A DNA stretch of 5,058 nucleotides from Chloroflexota bacterium (lineage in GTDB: Bacteria > Chloroflexota > Ktedonobacteria > Ktedonobacterales > JACDGC01). The notes under the pieces were generated by a model. The model saw nothing but the letters and a program-made list of their open reading frames with translations. It was not told the DNA's origin and searched no databases. The position numbers and the translations under genes were made by a program. The stretch covers positions 1 to 5,058 of the forward strand of contig JAKAOI010000208.1 of the NCBI GenBank assembly GCA_021812265.1. Reading direction: 5' to 3'. Below are positions 1-5,058 of the stretch, piece by piece; position 1 is the first letter of the stretch; each line of letters begins with the position of its first letter.

Positions 1-1037
1 GATCTAAAGATGAAACCGGTAAATTGGTGTACGCGCTGGATACAATGGTCCGTAATCTGCGAGATATCGTACAAAATGTGCAAACATCCGCCAACACACT
101 GGCCGAAACTTCTATGCAAATTTCGGAAAGCGCCGACCAGACCGGATCCGCCACCGAACAGGTGTCGCGCACCATTCAGCAAGTAGCGCAAGGGGTGCAA
201 GATCAAGCAACGCAATTGACATCGATCTCTTCCGAAGCCGAAAAATTGCGCGAAACCGGCCAAATTGTGGTCACATCTGCCGCCGACAGCAGCAAAATTG
301 CAACCGAAAGCTCGCAAATTATTAAAAATACCCTTCAAGGCATGCAAATAGTGCAAAATGATGTCAATGGAGCAGCAACACAACTGGGCGTGCTGGCAGA
401 GAAATCGCAGGCTATCGGCGCTATTACCACATCTATTTCGGATATTGCCGACCAAACAAATCTGCTGGCGCTCAACGCCGCTATTGAAGCCGCCAGAGCC
501 GGCGAACATGGCCGCGGTTTTGCGGTGGTGGCAGATGAAGTTCGAAAACTTGCAGAACGTTCATCCAGCGCAACACAAGATATCGCCAAAATTATTGAAG
601 AGGTTCAGGCGCAGGTTCAGGTTGTTGCAAAAACAATGGAAAAAGGCGCCGCAAGTGTTACCGAAATTACCGAGCGCTCAGCGTCTGCCGCAGAATCGCT
701 GCAAAATATTTTGAACTCGATGAACAGTGTTATCAACCATGCAGAAAATGTTCTGCAAAGTGTCAATAACGTCAGTAAATCAGTCAGCTCCGTTGCCAGT
801 GTCAGCGAGGAAAATAGCGCCGCCGCCGAGGAAGTTTCTGCCGCCACTGAAGAAATGGCTGCGCAGGTTGAAGAAACGGTTGCCGCTACCGGCCAGTTGA
901 CAGAGCTTTCAGAACAACTGCAGGAAATGATGCAGAAATTTAAATTGTCAGAAAATGACACACCTACGCAAAAACTGACCCTTGTAGCTAAAAAGCCCGT
1001 CGCTCAGCGTAAATCAGTGTATAAAAAGGCCGCATAA
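1..1037 (+). CDS. Methyl-accepting chemotaxis protein, 3' part (5' end outside window)
   Basis: The reading frame is open from base 3, so the gene starts upstream of the window. Residues are numbered here from the Leu codon at 24. The first codons ([15 protein letters not shown]) resemble the second helix of a HAMP domain. The rest is one long Ala/Gln/Glu/Ser-rich coiled coil with the MCP hairpin tip at about residues 140-180, including [18 protein letters not shown] and [17 protein letters not shown]158 and E161 match the conserved tip residues that contact CheA and CheW. Candidate methylation pairs on the return helix fit the small-small-x-x-E-E-x-x-small-small pattern, at E269/E270 and E283/E284. 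The protein would signal from an unseen sensor to the CheA kinase at the membrane receptor array. The C-terminus is a short basic tail ([10 protein letters not shown]) with no NWETF-type tether for CheR/CheB. The ligand cannot be inferred. The family call is near certain. Confidence 0.97.
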   Translation, partial: SKDETGKLVYALDTMVRNLRDIVQNVQTSANTLAETSMQISESADQTGSATEQVSRTIQQVAQGVQDQATQLTSISSEAEKLRETGQIVVTSAADSSKIATESSQIIKNTLQGMQIVQNDVNGAATQLGVLAEKSQAIGAITTSISDIADQTNLLALNAAIEAARAGEHGRGFAVVADEVRKLAERSSSATQDIAKIIEEVQAQVQVVAKTMEKGAASVTEITERSASAAESLQNILNSMNSVINHAENVLQSVNNVSKSVSSVASVSEENSAAAEEVSAATEEMAAQVEETVAATGQLTELSEQLQEMMQKFKLSENDTPTQKLTLVAKKPVAQRKSVYKKAA

Positions 1038-1060
1038 TCCATCTGCTTTGTGTGTGTATA

Positions 1061-1095
1061 AGACAGCCGAGAATATTTTCTCCGGCTGTCTTTTT
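1061..1095 (+). terminator. Rho-independent terminator of the MCP gene
   Basis: AGACAGCC (1061-1068) pairs with GGCTGTCT (1084-1091). Inside it GAGAA (1069-1073) pairs with TTCTC (1078-1082), leaving a TATT loop and one bulged C at 1083. The stem runs straight into TTTTT (1091-1095). It lies 23 bases after the MCP stop codon, so it should end that transcript and separate it from the efflux operon. Confidence 0.93.
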
Positions 1096-1113
1096 GCTGT
1101 TTGTGGTAACAGC
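1096..1113 (+). repeat. Small inverted repeat just after the terminator
   Basis: GCTGTT (1096-1101) and AACAGC (1108-1113) are perfect 6-bp arms around a 6-base loop. There is no T-tract after it, so it is not a second terminator. ACAGCC at 1109-1114 could also pair with GGCTGT at 1084-1089, in competition with the main terminator stem. The function is unknown and it may be chance. Confidence 0.4.
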
Positions 1114-1141
1114 CAATGCATTCAACACCACCGCCTGCGAC

Positions 1142-1185
1142 TGCGCGCCGCCGCTATGCCGGCAGCAGTACAATAATGGCGCGCA
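1142..1185. repeat. GC-rich inverted repeat with a nested palindrome
   Basis: TGCGCGCC (1142-1149) and GGCGCGCA (1178-1185) are perfect 8-bp inverted arms 28 bases apart. Between them lies the palindrome TGCCGGCA (1157-1164). This GC-rich patch contrasts with the AT-rich promoter that follows. It could be a small chromosomal repeat element or chance. No copy elsewhere in the window was noticed. Confidence 0.4.
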
Positions 1186-1198
1186 TATGGGACATATG
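1184..1198. promoter_or_regulatory. Possible operator: CATATG-GGA-CATATG
   Basis: Two CATATG hexamers (1184-1189 and 1193-1198), each itself a palindrome, flank a GGA centre. They give a 15-bp near-perfect palindrome ending four bases before the -35 box. The size, symmetry and position suit a dimeric regulator, but no protein can be assigned to it from the sequence alone. Confidence 0.35.
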
Positions 1199-1202
1199 TA
1201 TC

Positions 1203-1232
1203 TTGACAAAAACTGACTCTATGTCGTACTAT
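1203..1232 (+). promoter_or_regulatory. Sigma-A/sigma-70-type promoter for the marR-ABC operon
   Basis: A perfect -35 box, TTGACA, lies at 1203-1208. The best -10 is TACTAT at 1227-1232 (4 of 6 to TATAAT) with an 18-bp spacer. A better-looking TATATT at 1232-1237 is too far away (23 bp). Transcription would start near 1239-1241, giving a leader of roughly 55 bases. This is the only convincing promoter between the terminator and the regulator gene, and it should drive all three downstream genes. Confidence 0.75.
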
Positions 1233-1236
1233 ATAT

Positions 1237-1278
1237 TTAGCTTACCAAACTAATTAATTTTTTCCGATTTAGTATGGT
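1237..1278. promoter_or_regulatory. Candidate MarR operator region (TTAG/CTAA repeats)
   Basis: TTAGCTTACCAAACTAA (1237-1253) is an imperfect 17-bp palindrome with 6 of 8 arm pairs matching. It sits on the predicted transcription start. Its right half, ACCAAACTAA (1244-1253), also forms an inverted repeat with TTAGTATGGT (1269-1278), with 9 of 10 pairs matching across a 15-base AT-rich spacer. MarR dimers typically bind imperfect palindromes of about 16-20 bp over their own promoters, so self-repression here is a reasonable inference. In RNA the second pair could instead form a leader hairpin ending just before the ribosome binding site. Confidence 0.55.
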
Positions 1279-1282
1279 TCGC

Positions 1283-1287
1283 AGGAG
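1283..1287 (+). promoter_or_regulatory. Ribosome binding site that fixes the marR start
   Basis: AGGAG directly touches the ATG at 1288, which leaves no spacing for initiation there. It is 6 bases before the in-frame ATG at 1294, a normal distance. The start at 1294 is therefore preferred. Confidence 0.85.
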
Positions 1288-1293
1288 ATGATA

Positions 1294-1809
1294 ATGGATA
1301 CTGCGCAGCAAGATGATGAAACTACATCACAGAAACTCGTCCGTTCTGTTATGCAATTTAACCGATATTTCAGCCAATACAGCCGCGCTGAAATGCATCA
1401 GCGGTTTAGTGGGATTAAACCCAGCGAAATAGCAATTTTGTTTATGCTTCATAAGTTTGCTCAAAAAGGCGCCACCCCCATGAAAATTTCTGATATCAGC
1501 AAACATATGCATGTTACCATGCCCACTATTACCCAATTGCTGAAAGGTCTGGAAACAAACGGATTGATAGAGCGCAAAAAAGATCCCGATGACAAGCGCT
1601 CGTTTGGTATTCAGATGACCACAAAAGGAACAGAAGCTGCGCAGCAAGCTGAAAAAGTGTTCGTGATGGGTTTTCAGCGCTTAACAGATTATTTGGGTGA
1701 GGAACAAAGCCTGCAATTAGCAGAATTGATGCTGAAAGCGTCAATATATTTTCAAAAATGGGATATGTGCGGGCATACAGTGCAGCACGATGGAGACCAC
1801 CAAGCATGA
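1294..1809 (+). CDS. MarR-family transcriptional regulator
   Basis: This 171-aa protein has the usual MarR length. Helices at both ends would form the dimer interface. The winged helix-turn-helix lies at about residues 63-110, with ISDISKHMHVTMPTITQLLK as the HTH and DPDDKRS (97-103) in the wing, a classic MarR wing signature. It probably binds as a dimer to the inverted repeats over its own promoter, represses the operon, and lets go when it senses a ligand or stress. The ligand is unknown. The tail (residues 157-171) is unusual: it holds the only cysteine (C159) and H161, H165 and H169, which could bind metal or respond to oxidation, though this is speculative. Its stop codon overlaps the start of the next gene (ATGA), and the ribosome binding site for that gene lies inside this tail. 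An in-frame ATG at 1288 would add two residues. Confidence 0.93.
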   Translation: MDTAQQDDETTSQKLVRSVMQFNRYFSQYSRAEMHQRFSGIKPSEIAILFMLHKFAQKGATPMKISDISKHMHVTMPTITQLLKGLETNGLIERKKDPDDKRSFGIQMTTKGTEAAQQAEKVFVMGFQRLTDYLGEEQSLQLAELMLKASIYFQKWDMCGHTVQHDGDHQA

Positions 1810-3533
1810 TTAAGATTTTACGTTTTTTAAAGCCATACAGATTACCGTTGCTAGTTATTATTGTTCTGGCGTTTGGTCAATCAATGGCAAACCTATATTT
1901 GCCGAATTTAATGGCAAATATTGTTGACGTTGGTATTGTAAACAAAGACACGCCTTATATTTGGCGAACCGGCGGTTTAATGGTCTTGGTTACTTTGGGC
2001 GGCGTACTCGCCGCAATCATCGGCGTATACTTTGCGTCCAGAACCGCAACACTATTTGGTAAAGATATCCGCGCCGCGCTGTTTAAACATGTGCAAAAAT
2101 TTTCTTTGCATGAATTTGACACCGTAAGCGCTTCTTCATTGATCACACGCACAACCAATGATACCACTCAGGTGCAGCAAGTAATGGTAATTATCCTAAA
2201 TATTATGATTACTGCGCCGTTTACACTCGTTGCCGGTATTATTTTGGCGGTAAATCAAGACGCGGCGTTGTCTTGGATTTTAGTGGTGATGATTCCCGTT
2301 GTAGTGGGAGCCATTCTTTTGCTGATGACCCGCGCTATACCGCTGTTTATGAGTATGCAGAAAAAGCTGGACAGATTAAATTTAGTGGTAGATGAAGGAT
2401 TGACCGGTGTTCGGGTAGTGCGCGCGTTTGATCGCCAAAAAAGCGAGGAACAGCGCTTCGACGGCGGCAACTCCGAATTAACTGATATTGCGATTCGGGT
2501 AAATCAGCTGATGGCCTCGATGATGCCGGTTATGATGTTTAGCTTGAACATTACCAGCATTGCCATTTTATGGTTCGGCGGCCAACGAATTAATAACGGA
2601 CAAATGCAGGTCGGCGCGCTGATAGCCTTCTTGCAATACGCCATGCAGATTCTCTTCTCGCTGCTTATGGTTTCTATGATGTTCATCATGATACCGCGCG
2701 CCGCCGCTTCTGCAGACCGTATTAACCAAGCGCTGGCCATTACACCCGAAATTGCCGATCCGGCGCAGCCCGAAGCGTTATCCGATTCGGCCGGCTATGT
2801 CGAATTTAAAGATGTTTCATTCAGCTACCCCGGCGCCGAAGAAAACGCAATTTCCAACATTTCTTTCAAGGCCGCGCCCGGTGAAATGACCGCAATTATC
2901 GGCGGCACAGGATCCGGCAAGTCTACCCTTATTAATCTCATTCCGCGGTTTTATGATGTCGGCGGCGGTAATGTGCTGGTAGACGGTGTTGATGTGCGCA
3001 ATATGCGGCAGGAAGATCTGCGGCAAAAAATTGGATATGTGCCGCAAAAAGCCGTTTTGTTCAGCGGCACAATCGCCGAAAATATCCGCTATGGCAATCA
3101 GAACGCGACTGATGATGAAATGCGCCGCGCCGCCGATATTGCCCAAGCAACCGAATTTATTTCCACTATGGAAGATACATTTGATTCGTATATTTCCCAA
3201 GGCGGCACAAATGTTTCCGGCGGACAAAAGCAGCGGCTTTCCATTGCGCGGGCGCTGGTAAAAAAACCCGAAATTTATATTTTCGACGAAAGTTTTTCCG
3301 CGCTGGACTTTAAAACCGACGCAAAATTACGCGCGGCGCTGCGCACAGAAATTAAAAACTCTACCGTGTTTATTGTTTCACAGCGTGTCAGCACAGTTAT
3401 GTCGGCAGATCGCATCATTGTTTTAGACGAAGGCCGAATAGCAGGTATGGGAGATCATAAAACCCTGATGGCCAATTGCGATGTGTATCGCGAGATTGTT
3501 GCAACACAGCTAACACCGGAGGAAATTGCATGA
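1806..3533 (+). CDS. Heterodimeric ABC exporter, subunit 1 (YfiB/TM287-like)
   Basis: This is a complete 575-aa half-transporter: an exporter-type membrane domain (residues 1-315) followed by a nucleotide-binding domain (330-570). Hydrophobic segments lie near 14-38, 57-78, 126-149, 155-180, 238-258 and 270-296. ATPase motifs are the A-loop Y341, Walker A GGTGSGKST (366-374), Q-loop Q414, signature VSGGQ (470-474), Walker B YIFDE (491-495) and D-loop SALD (498-501). Q526 replaces the usual switch-loop His, and SQGGTN precedes the signature where homodimeric exporters have GERG. Both traits mark the subunit that carries the degenerate ATP site in TM287/288-type pumps. Unusually, E495 is a catalytic-type Glu where that site normally has Asp. 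The ATG at 1806 is chosen because GGAG at 1792-1795 is well spaced and MIKILRFLKPY matches the family's N-terminus. It likely exports drugs or lipophilic compounds. The substrate is not known. Confidence 0.95.
   Translation: MIKILRFLKPYRLPLLVIIVLAFGQSMANLYLPNLMANIVDVGIVNKDTPYIWRTGGLMVLVTLGGVLAAIIGVYFASRTATLFGKDIRAALFKHVQKFSLHEFDTVSASSLITRTTNDTTQVQQVMVIILNIMITAPFTLVAGIILAVNQDAALSWILVVMIPVVVGAILLLMTRAIPLFMSMQKKLDRLNLVVDEGLTGVRVVRAFDRQKSEEQRFDGGNSELTDIAIRVNQLMASMMPVMMFSLNITSIAILWFGGQRINNGQMQVGALIAFLQYAMQILFSLLMVSMMFIMIPRAAASADRINQALAITPEIADPAQPEALSDSAGYVEFKDVSFSYPGAEENAISNISFKAAPGEMTAIIGGTGSGKSTLINLIPRFYDVGGGNVLVDGVDVRNMRQEDLRQKIGYVPQKAVLFSGTIAENIRYGNQNATDDEMRRAADIAQATEFISTMEDTFDSYISQGGTNVSGGQKQRLSIARALVKKPEIYIFDESFSALDFKTDAKLRAALRTEIKNSTVFIVSQRVSTVMSADRIIVLDEGRIAGMGDHKTLMANCDVYREIVATQLTPEEIA
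3518..3522 (+). promoter_or_regulatory. Ribosome binding site for ABC subunit 2
   Basis: A consensus GGAGG lies 7 bases before the ATG at 3530, inside the last codons of subunit 1. Together with the ATGA overlap it indicates coupled and probably balanced translation of the two half-transporters. Confidence 0.85.
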
Positions 3534-5058
3534 GCAACCAACCAAATAACCGACAACGCGGCGGCGGCCCAATGGGCGGCGCTTGGGGCGCTATGGGCCG
3601 GCCGGTTGAAAAAGCAAAAGATTTTAGGGGCACAGTCACGCGGTTATTCATGTACTTTCGCCCGCAAAGTTTTAAATTGGCGATTGTGCTTATTACCGCA
3701 ATCATCGGCACAGTATTTAATATCGTCGGCCCCAAAATTTTGGGTTTGGCGACTACCAAACTGTTTGACGGCTTGCTGGCCAAATATACCGCAATGCGAT
3801 TTGGTCTCCCTGCCCCGGCGATAGACTTTCACTATATCGCCACGGTGTTGCTGATATTGCTGGGACTGTACGTCATCAGCGCAATATTTTTGTACATTCA
3901 GCAATATGTAATGGCCGGCGTTGCGCAAAAAACCATGTATACCATGCGCAAAGAAATCGATGAAAAATTGTCGCGGCTGCCGCTGCGCTATTTCGACACC
4001 AAAACACACGGCGAAATTATGAGCCGCGCCATTAATGATATGGATAACCTGAGCACAACACTGCAGCAAAGCATTACCCAAGTTATTGTCTCGGCGGTAA
4101 CACTCATCGGCGTTATTGTGATGATGCTGACAATCAGCCCATTGCTGAGCTTAATCATCTTGCTTACACTGCCGTTAAGTCTGTTAGTTACCATGGGCGT
4201 GGCCAAGCGATCGCAGCAATATTTCCGCGATCAGCAGCGTTCACTGGGTGAATTAAACGGCCACGTAGAGGAAATGTATACCGGCCATAAAATTGTGAAA
4301 GCGTTTGGCCGGGAACAAGAAGCAATGGAAGAGTTTGACAGACGCAATCAAAAATTATATGAAGCCGGCTGGAAAGCGCAATTTGTATCAGGCATTATTA
4401 TGCCGGTGATGCGGTTTATCGGCAACATTGGTTATGTGTTTGTTGCCATAGCCGGCGGCATTCTTGTTACGCAAAACGCATTGGCCATCGGCGATGTTCA
4501 GGCGTTTATTCAATATGCGCAGCAATTCACCCAACCCATTACACAACTTGCCAACTTTGCCAACGTTATTCAGTCTGCGGTAGCCTCTGCAGAGCGCATT
4601 TTTGAGCTGCTGGATGAAACAGAAGAGATACCCGACGCCACAGACGCTATAGAGCTGAAACAGCCACAAGGCGCGGTGCAGTTTGAGCATGTGCGGTTTG
4701 GATACTCGGAAGACGCCATTTTGATGGAAGATATGAATATCGATGTGCATCCCGGACAGATGATTGCCATCGTTGGCCCAACCGGCGCCGGAAAAACCAC
4801 CTTGGTAAACCTGCTGATGCGGTTTTATGAAGTGAACGGCGGCGCTATTAAAGTGGATGGTGTTGATATCACCAACATTAAACGCGACAGCTTGCGCAAA
4901 ACATTTGGCATGGTTTTGCAAGACACATGGCTGTTTGAAGGCACTATCCACGATAATATTGCCTATGGCAAAGAAAACGCTTCGGATGATGAAATTATTC
5001 GCGCCGCAAAAGCTGCGTACAGCGATCACTTCATCAGAACACTGCCCGAGGGATATGG
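3530..5058 (+). CDS. Heterodimeric ABC exporter, subunit 2 (YfiC/TM288-like), 3' end outside window
   Basis: The frame is open from the ATG at 3530 to the window edge: 509 full codons and part of the next, of a protein usually about 600 aa. The N-terminus is a Gly/Met-rich cytoplasmic leader (residues 10-25, GGGPMGGAWGAMGRP) followed by EKAKDF, typical of the second subunit in this family. Hydrophobic segments lie near 48-72, 102-126, 183-203, 204-224, 286-314 and 319-345. The region at 243-262 (GHVEEMYTGHKIVKAFGREQ) is the conserved cytoplasmic loop that couples the membrane part to the ATPase. The nucleotide-binding domain starts near 380, with A-loop Y392, Walker A GPTGAGKTT (416-424) and Q-loop Q464. 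The signature, Walker B and switch His fall beyond the window, so whether this subunit holds the canonical catalytic site cannot be seen. It should pair with subunit 1, whose stop codon overlaps this start by 4 bp. The substrate is unknown. Confidence 0.95.
   Translation, partial: MSNQPNNRQRGGGPMGGAWGAMGRPVEKAKDFRGTVTRLFMYFRPQSFKLAIVLITAIIGTVFNIVGPKILGLATTKLFDGLLAKYTAMRFGLPAPAIDFHYIATVLLILLGLYVISAIFLYIQQYVMAGVAQKTMYTMRKEIDEKLSRLPLRYFDTKTHGEIMSRAINDMDNLSTTLQQSITQVIVSAVTLIGVIVMMLTISPLLSLIILLTLPLSLLVTMGVAKRSQQYFRDQQRSLGELNGHVEEMYTGHKIVKAFGREQEAMEEFDRRNQKLYEAGWKAQFVSGIIMPVMRFIGNIGYVFVAIAGGILVTQNALAIGDVQAFIQYAQQFTQPITQLANFANVIQSAVASAERIFELLDETEEIPDATDAIELKQPQGAVQFEHVRFGYSEDAILMEDMNIDVHPGQMIAIVGPTGAGKTTLVNLLMRFYEVNGGAIKVDGVDITNIKRDSLRKTFGMVLQDTWLFEGTIHDNIAYGKENASDDEIIRAAKAAYSDHFIRTLPEGY

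Noticed and set aside
24..26. TTG at 24 as the true start of the MCP
   Set aside because: The frame stays open to the window edge and the preceding codons continue a HAMP-like sequence, so this is an internal Leu codon.
988..1209. 73-codon open frame on the minus strand across the intergenic region
   Set aside because: It runs over the terminator hairpin and the MCP end, has no good ribosome binding site, and resembles no known family.
1116..1253. 45-codon open frame on the plus strand (MHSTPPP...)
   Set aside because: It has no ribosome binding site and runs through the promoter and the likely operator, so it cannot be made from the operon transcript.
1288..1293. ATG at 1288 as the MarR start
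   Set aside because: AGGAG touches this codon with no spacing. The ATG at 1294 is 6 bases away and fits initiation.
1758..1805. Longer start at 1758 for ABC subunit 1
   Set aside because: It would add 16 residues unlike the family and overlap the marR gene by about 50 bp. The ATG at 1806 has GGAG at a good distance and the typical ATGA overlap.
3644..4081. 145-codon open frame on the minus strand
   Set aside because: It is antisense to the first membrane segments of ABC subunit 2. The translation looks like a shadow, with Cys, His and Gln scattered without pattern.
4388..5029. 213-codon open frame on the minus strand
   Set aside because: It lies wholly antisense to the well-conserved membrane and ATPase domains of ABC subunit 2, has no recognisable domain, and is explained by the codon pattern of the opposite strand.
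1..5058. A wholly new biological system
   Set aside because: Every gene belongs to a well-known family in a known arrangement (MCP; MarR with paired ABC exporters). No CRISPR array, tRNA, rRNA, insertion sequence or phage gene was seen.

Overview
The window looks like ordinary bacterial chromosome, most likely from the Bacillota (Firmicutes) or a relative. The evidence is strong AGGAG/GGAGG ribosome binding sites, a moderate GC content, an MCP with many Gln and Ala residues, and a MarR regulator followed by a two-subunit ABC exporter of the YfiB/YfiC, TM287/TM288 type. I cannot support a genus. All real genes lie on the + strand.

Layout. (1) Positions 1-1037 hold the 3' part of a methyl-accepting chemotaxis protein: the end of its HAMP domain and the whole cytoplasmic signalling hairpin. 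Its sensor and membrane segments lie upstream of the window. (2) Positions 1038-1293 are intergenic. They contain a strong intrinsic terminator for the MCP gene, several inverted repeats, a sigma-A/sigma-70-like promoter with a perfect TTGACA, and TTAG/CTAA-type repeats placed where a MarR operator would be expected. (3) Positions 1294-1809 encode a MarR-family repressor. (4) Positions 1806-3533 encode ABC exporter subunit 1 (575 aa, complete). (5) Positions 3530-5058 encode ABC exporter subunit 2, cut by the window edge after its Q-loop. Each junction in the last three genes is a 4-bp ATGA overlap, so they form one translationally coupled operon.

How the genes work together. The likely logic is a self-regulated efflux module. 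The MarR protein represses the promoter in front of its own gene, an unidentified ligand or stress releases it, and the two half-transporters are made in equal amounts and pair into a heterodimeric exporter in the cytoplasmic membrane. The MCP is separated by a terminator and is probably an independent transcription unit.

I saw no clear sign of a new kind of biological system. The points most worth a second look are three. Subunit 1 has a catalytic-type glutamate next to a Gln-substituted switch loop, so its nucleotide-binding site is only half degenerate. The MarR promoter has a three-element repeat. The MarR protein ends in a Cys/His-rich tail.
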